From Burkholderiaceae bacterium (GTDB taxonomy: Bacteria; Pseudomonadota; Gammaproteobacteria; Burkholderiales; Burkholderiaceae_C), in NCBI GenBank assembly GCA_023954095.1, contig JAMLIQ010000024.1, positions 1-37,183 on the forward strand: 37,183 nucleotides of DNA, given 5' to 3'. The notes under the pieces are model-generated. The model had not been told where the DNA came from. It was given only the letters and a program-made list of their open reading frames with translations, and did not search any database. Shown here in pieces: positions 15,040-23,597 of the stretch. Every line of letters starts with the position of its first letter. Position 1 is the first letter of the stretch. Position numbers and translations under genes: made by a program.

Positions 15040-17505
15040 ATGCCCGCCACCCCGCTTGCCCCCACCCAGTTACGCCTGACCATTGCCCCCGACAGCCTGG
15101 GCTTTGCCAGCACCGCCGAGCTGCAGGACCTGCCCCTGCCCTGGATCGGCCAGGAGCGCGCCGAAGCCGCCGCACGCTTTGGTCTGGGCATGGAGCAGCC
15201 CGACTACAACCTGTTCGTGCTGGGCGAGGTCGGCAGCGGCCGCACCTCGCTGCTGCACCAGGCCATGCAACAGGCCGCCGCGCAGCGCAGCGTCCCTCCG
15301 GACCTGTGCTACCTGCACAACTTCGATGCCCCCGAGCGCCCCCGCGCCCTGCGCCTGCCCGCAGGGCAAGGCCGGGTGCTGCGCCAGGGCATGGAGAAGC
15401 TCACGCGCACGCTGCAAACCGACATACCCAAGCGCCTGGACGGCGCCGACTTCCGGGCCGAGAGCGAGCGCATCGAAAAAGCCTACGAGTCCCAGGAGTC
15501 GCAGGCATTTGCCGCCCTGGATGCCTTTGCCGAGGCGCTGCAGTTCCGCCTGAGCCGCGAGAGCGGGCACATGGTCTTCACGCTGATCGGTCCCCAGGGC
15601 CAGCCCCTGACCGAGGCGGATGCGCGCGCCCTCACGCGCGAGCGCCGCACCGAGATCGACGCCGCCGAGCAAAAACTGCGTGCCGAGATCGCCCGCTTCC
15701 TCGACACCACACGCCCCCTGGAGCGCCAGCGCGACGAAGCGCTGGAACAACTGCGCCGCCAGGTCACCAAACCGCTGCTCGACCATGAACTGCAAGAAGT
15801 GCGCAACAGCCTGCGCAAGCAGATCAAGGACACCGTCAAGCTGGGCCAGTGGCTGGACCAGATACACCAGCAGGTGCTGGACCACCTGACTCTTTTCATC
15901 CCGGTCGAAGGCGCAGAGGGCAGCGACGACGAGCGCAAGGACGAACTCGATGCGCTGCTGGCCCACTGCCATGTGAACCTGGCCGTGGACAACGACGGCC
16001 TGACCAGCGCGCCCGTGCTCATCGAGGACAACCCGCAGCTGCGCAACCTGTTCGGCAGCATCGAATACCAGGCCGAGGCCGACGCCCTGCTGGCCGACTT
16101 CTCGTGCATCCATGCGGGCAGCCTGCTCAAGGCGCACGGGGGCTTTCTCATGCTGCACCTGCGCGACCTGCTGGGCAACGAAGGCCTGTGGGAACGCCTG
16201 CGCCGCTTTCTGCGCTGCAGCCGCCTGCAGATCGAGGAGTCGGGCGCGTCACACGGCGCCATGGCGGCCGTCTCGCTGCAGCCCGAGGCCGTGGATGTGC
16301 AGGTCAAGATCGTGCTGATCGGCTCGGTCGATGCGTACTACGCCCTGCAGGAGGCCGACCCCGAGGTGGCGCGGCGCTTTCGGGTCAAGGTGGACTTTGC
16401 CGAAGCCTTCGGCGCCACACCCCAGACCCGCCAGACCACGGCCACCTTCATCGCCCACACCGGCAAGAAGCGCGGACTGCCCGACTTCTCTGCCGCAGCG
16501 GTGGCGCGCATGCTCGAGCAAACCCACCGCGAGGCCGACGACCAGCGCCGCCAGAGCGCCCTGTTTGCCCAGACCGAAGCCCTGGCGATTGAGAGCGCCG
16601 CGCTGTGCCGCGCACGCAGCGGCACCTGGGTCGAGGCCGCCGACGTCGACGCCGCCCTGCAGGCCCGCACCCTGCGCCACAACTACCCCGAGCAGCGCCT
16701 GCACGAGACCATCACCGACGGCGAGCGCCTGCTGTCCCTGCACGGCATGCATGTGGGCCAGATCAACGCCCTGACCCAGATCGACCTGGGCGACTACCGC
16801 TTCGGCTTTCCGGTGCGCATCACCGCACGCGCCTTTGCCGGGCACGAGGGGCTGCTCAACATCGAGCGCGAGGTGGAAATGTCCGGCCCCATCCACGACA
16901 AGGGTGTGCTCATCCTGCACAGCTACCTGATGGCGCTGTTCGGCCACATCGCGCCGCTGGCGCTCAATGCCTCCATCGTGTTCGAGCAGGAATACAGCGG
17001 CGTCGAAGGCGACTCGGCCTCGTGCGCCGAGCTGTATGCGCTGCTGTCCTCGCTCTCGGGCCTGGCGCTGCGCCAGGGCATCGCCGTCACCGGTGCGCTC
17101 AACCAGCACGGCGACGTGCTGCCCGTGGGCGGCATCAACGAAAAGATCGAAGGCTGGTTTCGCGCCTGCGAAACCACAGGCCTGGACGGCACGCAGGGCG
17201 CCCTGATCCCCGCGCGCAACCAGCACCACCTGATGCTCGAGCGCCGCGTGGCCGACGCCGTGGCGCAGGGGCGTTTCCACATCTGGACGGCTGCCCACGT
17301 CAGCGACGGCATCGCCCTGCTTACCGGGCAGGCGCCCGGCATGCAGGCCGGAGTGACTACGGGCGAGGAAGGCAGCGTGGTGGCGCGCGCCGAACAAACC
17401 CTGCGGGCCTTCCGCCGCGCCTGCCAGGCCGCAGGCCGCACCCGCACGCGCGCGCCAGGCCGCCCGCGCAGCACCCCGCGCCGCACCGACGACGACACGC
17501 CATGA
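15040..17505 (+). CDS. Lon-like ATP-dependent protease (YcbZ/AAA_32 type)
   Basis: An 821-residue cytoplasmic AAA protease. The P-loop is GEVGSGRTS (residues 62-70), with Arg where classical Walker A has Lys, which I believe is common in this family. A long helical insert (about 150-290) follows. The C-terminal Lon protease domain has catalytic Ser659 in EGDSAS and Lys702 in GGINEKIEG; the Ser-Lys spacing of 43 equals that of E. coli Lon (Ser679/Lys722). It should degrade damaged or specific proteins, but the substrates of this family are poorly known. The C-terminus is a basic Arg/Thr/Pro tail. Its stop overlaps the glycerate kinase start as ATGA (17502-17505). Confidence 0.9.
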   Translation: MPATPLAPTQLRLTIAPDSLGFASTAELQDLPLPWIGQERAEAAARFGLGMEQPDYNLFVLGEVGSGRTSLLHQAMQQAAAQRSVPPDLCYLHNFDAPERPRALRLPAGQGRVLRQGMEKLTRTLQTDIPKRLDGADFRAESERIEKAYESQESQAFAALDAFAEALQFRLSRESGHMVFTLIGPQGQPLTEADARALTRERRTEIDAAEQKLRAEIARFLDTTRPLERQRDEALEQLRRQVTKPLLDHELQEVRNSLRKQIKDTVKLGQWLDQIHQQVLDHLTLFIPVEGAEGSDDERKDELDALLAHCHVNLAVDNDGLTSAPVLIEDNPQLRNLFGSIEYQAEADALLADFSCIHAGSLLKAHGGFLMLHLRDLLGNEGLWERLRRFLRCSRLQIEESGASHGAMAAVSLQPEAVDVQVKIVLIGSVDAYYALQEADPEVARRFRVKVDFAEAFGATPQTRQTTATFIAHTGKKRGLPDFSAAAVARMLEQTHREADDQRRQSALFAQTEALAIESAALCRARSGTWVEAADVDAALQARTLRHNYPEQRLHETITDGERLLSLHGMHVGQINALTQIDLGDYRFGFPVRITARAFAGHEGLLNIEREVEMSGPIHDKGVLILHSYLMALFGHIAPLALNASIVFEQEYSGVEGDSASCAELYALLSSLSGLALRQGIAVTGALNQHGDVLPVGGINEKIEGWFRACETTGLDGTQGALIPARNQHHLMLERRVADAVAQGRFHIWTAAHVSDGIALLTGQAPGMQAGVTTGEEGSVVARAEQTLRAFRRACQAAGRTRTRAPGRPRSTPRRTDDDTP

Positions 17506-18806
17506 ACCCCGCCAGCGCCCCCGCAGCCTTCCTGCGCGCCCTGTTCGACGCTGCCGTGGCGCGCGCACAGCCTGCGCAGGCCATCGCACCCTGGCTGCCT
17601 GCGCCGCCGCGCGGGCGCACTGTGGTGGTCGGTGCGGGCAAGGCCGGGGGCGCCATGGCCGCTGCGGTCGAAGCGCTGTGGCCTGCAGACGCCCCGCTGT
17701 CGGGCCTGGTCGTCACGCGCTATGGCCATGTGCCACCAGTTGTCGACAACACCCGCCGCCGCATCGAAGTGCTCGAAGCCGCCCACCCGGTGCCCGACGC
17801 CGCCGGTCTGCAGGCCGCCCGTCGCATTGCACAAATGGTGCAGGGCCTCGGGCCGGAGGATCTGGTGCTGGCCCTCATCTCGGGCGGCGGCTCGGCCCTG
17901 CTGGCACAGCCTGCGCCGGGGCTCAGCCTGGCCGACAAGCAGGCCGTGAACCAGGCCCTGCTGCGCAGCGGCGCCGCCATCGACGAGATGAACTGCGTGC
18001 GCAAGCACCTCTCGGCCCTCAAGGGCGGGCGGCTGGCGCAGCTTGCCGCACCGGCGCGTGTGGTCACGCTGCTCATCAGCGACGTGCCGGGCGACGACCC
18101 GGCCGTCATCGCCAGCGGCCCCACCGTGCCCGACCCCACAACCTGCGCGCAGGCCCTGGCAATTTGCGAGCGCTACCGCATCGCCCTGCCCCCGGCCGCC
18201 CTGGCGGGGCTGCGCAGCGGCGCGTTTGAAACACCCAAACCCGGCGACGCAGTTTTTGCCGACCACGCCCTGCACCTGGTCGCCACACCGCAACAAAGCC
18301 TGGAGGCTGCTGCCGCACGGGCACGCTCGCAAGGTGTCGCGGCCTACATCCTGTCTGACGCCATCGAAGGCGAAAGCCGCGAAGTGGCCAAGGTGCACGC
18401 GGCCCTGGCCCGCCAGGTGGCGCGGCACGGCCAGCCGTTTGCGCGGCCCTGCGTCATCCTCTCGGGGGGCGAGACCACCGTCACCCTGCCCCCGCCCGGC
18501 GCAGCCGACCCCGGCCGGGGCGGCCGTGCCAGCGAATTCCTGCTGGCCTGCGCGGTGGCGCTGCAGGGCGCCCCCGGCGTGTATGGCCTGGCGGCCGATA
18601 CCGACGGCATCGACGGCGTGGAGGACAACGCCGGGGCCCGCATCGGCCCCGACACGCTGGCCCGCGCCCAGGCACAAGGCATCAGCCCCGCCGCCCACCT
18701 TGAGCGCCACGACGCCTACGGCTTCTTCGCCGCACTGGACGATCTGGTGGTCACCGGCCCGACGTTCACCAATGTGAACGACTTTCGGGCGCTCTACATC
18801 GCCTAG
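17502..18806 (+). CDS. Glycerate 2-kinase (MOFRL family)
   Basis: A 434-residue enzyme of the DUF4147/MOFRL family (TtuD/GckA type), which phosphorylates D-glycerate to 2-phosphoglycerate in the glyoxylate, tartrate and serine routes. Motifs seen: GAGKAGGAMA near residue 46, SGGGSALL, SDVPGDDPAVIASGPTVPD, then in the C-terminal MOFRL domain LSGGETTVT and ADTDGIDG. Some members were formerly named hydroxypyruvate reductase. The ATG overlaps the protease stop by four bases, so the two are probably translated together; no metabolic reason for this is evident. Confidence 0.92.
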   Translation: MNPASAPAAFLRALFDAAVARAQPAQAIAPWLPAPPRGRTVVVGAGKAGGAMAAAVEALWPADAPLSGLVVTRYGHVPPVVDNTRRRIEVLEAAHPVPDAAGLQAARRIAQMVQGLGPEDLVLALISGGGSALLAQPAPGLSLADKQAVNQALLRSGAAIDEMNCVRKHLSALKGGRLAQLAAPARVVTLLISDVPGDDPAVIASGPTVPDPTTCAQALAICERYRIALPPAALAGLRSGAFETPKPGDAVFADHALHLVATPQQSLEAAAARARSQGVAAYILSDAIEGESREVAKVHAALARQVARHGQPFARPCVILSGGETTVTLPPPGAADPGRGGRASEFLLACAVALQGAPGVYGLAADTDGIDGVEDNAGARIGPDTLARAQAQGISPAAHLERHDAYGFFAALDDLVVTGPTFTNVNDFRALYIA

Positions 18807-18821
18807 TTCAACTTTTGAGCA

Positions 18822-18875
18822 AAAGTGGCTCCAGCGCTTACCCAGCAAGCGCTATAAGCTATTATTTATGTAGCA
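18822..18875. repeat. Intergenic palindromic repeat, copy 4
   Basis: AGCGCTT (18833-18839) pairs with AAGCGCT (18847-18853) around ACCCAGC, followed by ATAAGCTATTATTTATGTAGC. It shares TCCAGCGCTTACCCAG exactly with copy 3. It lies 3' of the glycerate kinase gene. Confidence 0.7.
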
Positions 18876-19071
18876 TTTGAAGACGCTGCGGTACGGGTCA
18901 CAAGAGCCGCCGCCCGACATCCCAGCAGGCGTCCCGACGTATCCTGCGCTGTCACCGTTGTGACGAATTCGGCCCTGTATGCGGGTTTGCCTGAACGCTA
19001 CCCGTCAGTTTACAGACAGATACTTCTTTTCGCCTGCATCGAGTCCCCCGCTCTTCCACCGAAACGCCACC

Positions 19072-19266
19072 ATGCACACCACCCGCCGCGGCCTCCTTCA
19101 GACCACCGCCGCCGTCGCCGCCCTGGGCGTGCATATTCCAATTGATCTGATCAGTGGGTCCAGCGTCGTGACCAGTCAGTCCAGTGTTCATGGTCAGGTT
19201 CGACGTCAGTGGGCAGACTTGCTATCCAGCTTTGATGCACCTGCATTCCCATCAACCCTTAGATAG
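19072..19266 (+). pseudogene. Truncated Tat-signal protein (5' end only)
   Basis: Starting at ATG 19072 the first 19 residues form a clean twin-arginine signal: TRRGLLQ followed by a hydrophobic stretch TTAAVAALG. Right after it the frame turns into unrelated sequence without a signal-peptidase site and stops at 19266. I read this as the head of a secreted or periplasmic protein cut off at about 19127-19137 by the incoming accessory DNA. The identity of the original protein cannot be known, and no matching tail is seen in the window. Confidence 0.55.
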
Positions 19267-19469
19267 TCCTGTGGAAAACACCCCGCAACCCATCGAATGT
19301 TGATACGCGGTTGCTATCGAACTGCTACCGCGAACCCGCCGCAAAGCACCGCGTCGGCTGATTTCCCAACTCCGCGCCATGCGAATCAGGGTCATTGGAG
19401 AAGATCCATCAGTAAAATTGGCCAAACTTTGGAAGACTTCGCCGTGCGACACCAAACGAGCCGCCTGAC

Positions 19470-19670
19470 ATGAACCAACCCGATAGCGAAATTCTCACGC
19501 TGGACGAAGTAGCGGTCTACCTCAAGGCAGGGAAGAAGACCGTGTACCGGTTGGCCCAGCAGGGGGAGATACCGGGATTCAAGCTGGGCGGCACCTGGCG
19601 GTTTCGTCGCAGCGAGTTGGATCGCTGGATTGCCGCGCAGATAGCAGAGAAAACGCAGGACAAGACATGA
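19470..19670 (+). CDS. Excisionase-type helix-turn-helix protein
   Basis: A 66-residue protein covering a single MerR/excisionase-like HTH_17 domain: LTLDEVAVYLKAGKKTVYRL forms the helix-turn-helix and GGTWRFRRSELDRWIA the wing and last helix. Such proteins act either as excision directionality factors or as small regulators of linked modification genes. With no integrase in sight and a tight operon behind it, a regulatory role is more likely. Its stop overlaps the start of a 21-codon frame as ATGA. No strong ribosome binding site is visible before its ATG. Confidence 0.85.
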   Translation: MNQPDSEILTLDEVAVYLKAGKKTVYRLAQQGEIPGFKLGGTWRFRRSELDRWIAAQIAEKTQDKT

Positions 19671-19732
19671 GCGCCCCGCAAAACGATAGCAACTTGGCGG
19701 CCTCGCCCCTAGGGGGGACTGCACGCCGATGA
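19667..19732 (+). CDS. Possible 21-codon relay ORF between the HTH and methyltransferase genes
   Basis: ATG at 19667 overlaps the HTH stop (ATGA) and the TGA at 19730-19732 overlaps the methyltransferase ATG (ATGA again). The frame would encode 21 residues, starting MSAPQNDSNL. A peptide function is doubtful; the interest lies in re-initiation linking the two real genes. It includes the 10-base palindrome CCCCTAGGGG. Confidence 0.25.
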   Translation: MSAPQNDSNLAASPLGGTARR

Positions 19733-22503
19733 ATGCCGTAGAAATCGAACAAGCCATCACCGACCTCGCGGAGCAGCCCTTCGACCGTGCAGAGTTCCCC
19801 TACGCCTTCCTTGAAGCCTTTGGCAACAAGGCGACGACAATCAAGCGCCTGCGTGCGGGGGCGTCGAACAAATCCGACCTCGGCGGTGTTCTCCAGACCA
19901 GCAATATCCACATTCTGGCCTGCGACGCAGGGCGGGTGACGCAGACGCTGGCTGCCCTCAAGGCCAGCCCCGCGACGGCCAAGGCCAAGGCGAAGTTCAT
20001 CCTTGCTACGGACGGCATGGACCTCGAGGCCGAGGACCTGACCAGCGGCGAGACCGTAGCCTGCGCCTTCAAGGACTTTCCCGATCACTTCGGCTTCTTC
20101 CTGCCGCTGGCGGGCATCAGCACCGTCCGCCAGATCAGTGAAAACGCTTTCGACATCCGGGCCACCAGTCGGCTGAACCGGCTGTACGTTGAATTGTTGA
20201 AAGACAACCCGGCCTGGGGCACAGCGGAGCGCCGCCACGACATGAACAAGCTCATGGCGCGGCTGATCTTCTGCTTCTTCGCCGAGGACACCGATATCTT
20301 TGGCGGCAGGGGCAAGTTCACCGAGACCGTCGCGCGGATGAGTGCGGGGGATTCGACCAATACGCACGAGGTCATCGCCACGCTGTTCCGCACCATGAAT
20401 ACCAAGCGTGAAGACCGGGCGGCCGCCGGGCTGCCCCGGTGGGCCGACGATTTCCCCTACGTCAACGGGCAGTTGTTCTCTGGCGGCGACGAAGTGCCGC
20501 GATTCAGCAAGATCGCCCGGTCCTACCTGCTGCACGTCGGCGGGCTGGACTGGACCAAGATCAACCCGGACATCTTCGGATCGATGATCCAGGCCGTCGC
20601 CGAGGACGAGGAGCGCGGCGAGCTGGGGATGCACTACACCAGTGTTCCCAACATCCTGAAGGTGCTGAACCCGCTGTTTCTCGACGACCTGCGTGCAACG
20701 CTAGAAGAGGCGGGTGACAACCCGCGCACCTTGCTCAACCTGCGCAAGCGCATCGCCAAGATCCGAGTTTTCGACCCGGCCTGCGGTTCGGGTAACTTCC
20801 TTGTTATCGCCTACAAAGAGATGCGTGCCATCGAGGCAGAGATCAACAAGCGGCGCGGCGAACCAGATCGCGCGTCTGACATCCCGCTCACCAACTTTCG
20901 CGGGATTGAGCTGCGCGACTTCCCGGCGGAGATCGCCCGCCTTGCGCTGGTCATCGCCGAGTACCAGTGCGACGTGCTGTACCGAGGGCAGAAGCTGGCC
21001 CTGGCCGAGTTCTTGCCCCTGCGCAATGAGAACTGGATTACCTGCGGCAACGCGTTGCGTCTTGATTGGTTGAGCGTTTGCCCGCCGACTGGAACGGGCG
21101 TGAAGTTGCAGGCGGACGACCTGTTCAGCTCGCCGTTGGACCAAGCCCAGATCGACTTCGAGAACGAAGGGGGCGAAACATATACTTGTGGCAACCCGCC
21201 GTATCTGGGAAGCAAGTGGCAGTCAGACGAACAGAAGGGCGAGCTTAAGGCGATCTTCGAACGCATTGGTGTCGCGTGGAAATCTCTAGACTACGTAGCC
21301 GGGTGGTTCATGAAGGCTGCAGCATATGGCGAGCGCACTAATGCGGCCACTGCCTTCGTTTCCACCAACTCAATCTGCCAAGGCTTGCAGGTTCCTATTT
21401 TGTGGCCTGCAATTTTTAACACCGGACACCAGATCGTATTCGCGCACACATCCTTCAAGTGGACCAATCTCGCAAGCAATAACGCTGGTGTGACTGTGGC
21501 CATCGTGGGTATTTCATCCACGCCACAACCTATTAAAAGGTTGTTCTCCGTGAGTGAGGATGGCTCCGTGCAGGAGCGGCAAGTTGACTATATCAATGCC
21601 TACCTTGTGCCGGGGCGCGTCAACTCGGTGGAGCAGGAGCGTCGACCGATTTCATCTGTATCGCCCATGCTGTTTGGCAACATGCCGCGTGATGGTGGTG
21701 CATTTGTTTTGGACGGCGAGGAACGAGCACGTGTGCTGATGCAGCACCCCGAACTCGAACGCTTCGTTCGCCCGTACATGGGCTCTGAACAGATGATCCA
21801 GGGAAAACCTCGGTGGTGCCTGTGGATTGAGGACGACGATGCGCCTTATGCGCAGCAACACCCCTACCTGAAGACGGTGTTGGACCAAGTACGGGATTTT
21901 CGCCTATCAAGTGCTGCCAGTTCTACCCGCGACTTCGCGGCACGGCCTCATCGCTTCGTCCAAATTGCCGGTACCGCTAAGCAGCATTCGCTTGTCGTGG
22001 CGAAAGTCTCGTCCGAGCGCCGACCATACCTGCCTGTGGACCTTTTAGACGGCAGCGTGATCGTTAGCGATCTCTTGTTCGCGCTGTATGACGCGCCGCT
22101 ATGGAACTTGGCGGTGTTGGCGTCACGACTTCATCTCGTGTGGATTGCAACCGTGTGCGGAAAAATGAAAACCGACTTCCGGTATTCGAACACCATCGGC
22201 TGGAATACCTTCCCACTGCCTAAGTTGACAGAGAAGAATATCGATGACCTCACCAGATGCGCACAAGAGATCCTGCTAGCGCGTGAGCGCCACTACCCGC
22301 AGACTCTTGCCGAACTCTATGCGCCTGACGCAATGCCGACCGATCTACTTTGCGCACATGAGCGTAACGATGAAGTTGTGGAGAGAATCTATATAGGTCG
22401 CTTATTCAAGAATGACACGGAGCGCCTTGAAAAACTCTTTGAGCTCTATTCACGCATGTCCGGTCAAGCGGGTGCCGGGCAGAGGCGAGTCAAACGAGCG
22501 TAA
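19729..22503 (+). CDS. MmeI-family DNA methyltransferase with eroded nuclease domain
   Basis: A 924-residue class I SAM-dependent DNA (adenine-N6 type) methyltransferase with the MmeI domain order: N-terminal domain (1-150), helical linker with LMARLIFCFFAEDTDIF (175-191), methylase core, target recognition domain (about 640-840) and C-terminal helices. Motif I is DPACGSGNF (349-357); motif IV is NPPY (489-492). MmeI itself is a 919-residue type IIL restriction-modification enzyme with D...ExK in its N-terminal domain. By my recollection of MmeI, the region around SDLGG (49-53) aligns with it, but ILAC (62-65) replaces the ExK strand, so self-cleavage is unlikely. The protein probably marks host DNA, and neighbouring genes supply nuclease and motor functions. 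Target site unknown. Confidence 0.88.
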   Translation: MNAVEIEQAITDLAEQPFDRAEFPYAFLEAFGNKATTIKRLRAGASNKSDLGGVLQTSNIHILACDAGRVTQTLAALKASPATAKAKAKFILATDGMDLEAEDLTSGETVACAFKDFPDHFGFFLPLAGISTVRQISENAFDIRATSRLNRLYVELLKDNPAWGTAERRHDMNKLMARLIFCFFAEDTDIFGGRGKFTETVARMSAGDSTNTHEVIATLFRTMNTKREDRAAAGLPRWADDFPYVNGQLFSGGDEVPRFSKIARSYLLHVGGLDWTKINPDIFGSMIQAVAEDEERGELGMHYTSVPNILKVLNPLFLDDLRATLEEAGDNPRTLLNLRKRIAKIRVFDPACGSGNFLVIAYKEMRAIEAEINKRRGEPDRASDIPLTNFRGIELRDFPAEIARLALVIAEYQCDVLYRGQKLALAEFLPLRNENWITCGNALRLDWLSVCPPTGTGVKLQADDLFSSPLDQAQIDFENEGGETYTCGNPPYLGSKWQSDEQKGELKAIFERIGVAWKSLDYVAGWFMKAAAYGERTNAATAFVSTNSICQGLQVPILWPAIFNTGHQIVFAHTSFKWTNLASNNAGVTVAIVGISSTPQPIKRLFSVSEDGSVQERQVDYINAYLVPGRVNSVEQERRPISSVSPMLFGNMPRDGGAFVLDGEERARVLMQHPELERFVRPYMGSEQMIQGKPRWCLWIEDDDAPYAQQHPYLKTVLDQVRDFRLSSAASSTRDFAARPHRFVQIAGTAKQHSLVVAKVSSERRPYLPVDLLDGSVIVSDLLFALYDAPLWNLAVLASRLHLVWIATVCGKMKTDFRYSNTIGWNTFPLPKLTEKNIDDLTRCAQEILLARERHYPQTLAELYAPDAMPTDLLCAHERNDEVVERIYIGRLFKNDTERLEKLFELYSRMSGQAGAGQRRVKRA

Positions 22504-22515
22504 TTGGGGGGCATC

Positions 22516-23550
22516 TTGAATCTTTCGACTTTCCTACACCGCGACGCGAATGCACCGACCACGATATCGGAGATCCGACGCATCCATGAAGAGATCGCGG
22601 CCACCGACTTCCTTGGGCTGTACGCCTATGCGACCCAGTCTGGCGCCGCCTTGTTCGATTTGACGTTTGCCGGAAATTTCTGGGCAGATACACCTTCGCG
22701 ATGGCTCTTTGGCATTGACTATGGTCGCACTCAGCCGCAAGCCCTTCGATTGTTGTGTTCGCGACCGAACGTGGACGTCAGGATTCACGATGGGATGTAT
22801 GTTTTAGACCAAAGCGGTTTTGTCCCCCGGCGCGATTTTCACGCCAAGATGGCCATGCTGCTGAACCAAGAGGCCGAGCGGTCTGGTGCAGTTGTTGGTT
22901 CCGGAAACTTTTCGTCGAATGGCCTTCGCAAGAGCGTCGAAGCCGGTGCCTCCGTTATCACGCATGGCATCAACGAGTTCGACGTAGTGCTCCGTCCCAC
23001 CCTCGTAGCAGCCGAACTTCTATGGGAACAGGCCACACCTGTTGCCGATATCTTGGATGTTTACGAGGAGCGATGGAGTGCCTCCTTTTTTCGGCGAGTC
23101 GTTGAGAACCAGCCCAACGTCGAAGTCGACCATGCTGCGACACCTGTCTTCTGGATCGAAGCAGGGTATGTCACCAAGAATCGCGGGCCTCACCGCCCAG
23201 GTAACCAGATCGACTTTCCTCGGGGAATGTCCAGATATTTTGGGTTTAACCCTCCGGCCGACCTGCCCGCCAACTCCGTCATCGGGCAGGTTGTCTTCGA
23301 AACTCCGACTGGCGAACCCGTAGCGAATAACCTCCGTCTAGGGAACAACATGATGGAGAAGATCTCGCTGCCTATCCCGGAAACGCATGGTTTCGACATC
23401 TACGATGGCAAGGTCCTTTTGTTCCAACGAGCCGAAGGCCGATTCGTCATGAGGGCATTGGAGGCGGACGATTTCGAAACATCTTTCGGTGACCGTCTGG
23501 CGGAGGTTCGTGTCATGAACAGCGGCAGGCGTTATGGCCATATCACATGA
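22516..23550 (+). CDS. Phospholipase-D-type nuclease with one HKD-like motif
   Basis: A 344-residue protein. The catalytic signature FHAKMAMLL (His109, Lys111) followed by VVGSGNFSSNG (Ser129, Asn131) and a Glu at VEAG is that of PLD-superfamily nucleases, which work as dimers when only one HKD motif is present. The C-terminal ~140 residues are unrecognised; they may be an oligomerisation or DNA-contact domain. TTG at 22516 is chosen because GGGGGG lies about four bases upstream; a TTG at 22504, directly after the methyltransferase stop, is the alternative. Comparable PLD proteins act in DISARM (DrmC) and in restriction enzymes such as BfiI. Confidence 0.78.
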   Translation: MNLSTFLHRDANAPTTISEIRRIHEEIAATDFLGLYAYATQSGAALFDLTFAGNFWADTPSRWLFGIDYGRTQPQALRLLCSRPNVDVRIHDGMYVLDQSGFVPRRDFHAKMAMLLNQEAERSGAVVGSGNFSSNGLRKSVEAGASVITHGINEFDVVLRPTLVAAELLWEQATPVADILDVYEERWSASFFRRVVENQPNVEVDHAATPVFWIEAGYVTKNRGPHRPGNQIDFPRGMSRYFGFNPPADLPANSVIGQVVFETPTGEPVANNLRLGNNMMEKISLPIPETHGFDIYDGKVLLFQRAEGRFVMRALEADDFETSFGDRLAEVRVMNSGRRYGHIT

Positions 23551-23597
23551 CAGTAAAGCCGGCACAACGCAGCACCGAAGCGAGACCTTCCTCATGA
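23547..23597 (+). CDS. Possible 16-codon relay ORF between the nuclease and helicase genes
   Basis: ATG at 23547 overlaps the PLD-gene stop as ATGA, and its own TGA at 23595-23597 overlaps the helicase ATG at 23594 as ATGA. It would encode 16 residues (MTVKPAQRST...). This is the same arrangement as at the HTH/methyltransferase junction. It is probably a re-initiation bridge, if real. Confidence 0.25.
   Translation: MTVKPAQRSTEARPSS

Larger units (their letters stand above)
18807..19469. other. Gene-poor stretch: repeat, truncated Tat gene, left edge of the island
   Basis: About 660 bases with no intact gene. It holds repeat copy 4, an untranslated leader, the start of a Tat-exported protein (from 19072), and about 340 bases (from about 19132) in which I recognise nothing coding. 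A short minus-strand frame ends at 19160 after encoding about 34 residues (MQVHQSWIASLPTD...), and an imperfect hairpin is formed by CGCGGT (19306-19311) and ACCGCG (19327-19332). The promoter of the following operon should lie here, but no clear -35/-10 pair is visible. Confidence 0.55.

Noticed and set aside
19252-19455. 67-codon minus-strand frame at the left side of the island
   Set aside because: No recognisable family, no ribosome binding site seen; likely chance in the leader of the HTH operon.
19470-19670. HTH protein as a true excisionase of an integrative element
   Set aside because: No integrase, attachment site or tRNA target in the window; its coupling to the methylase favours a regulator.
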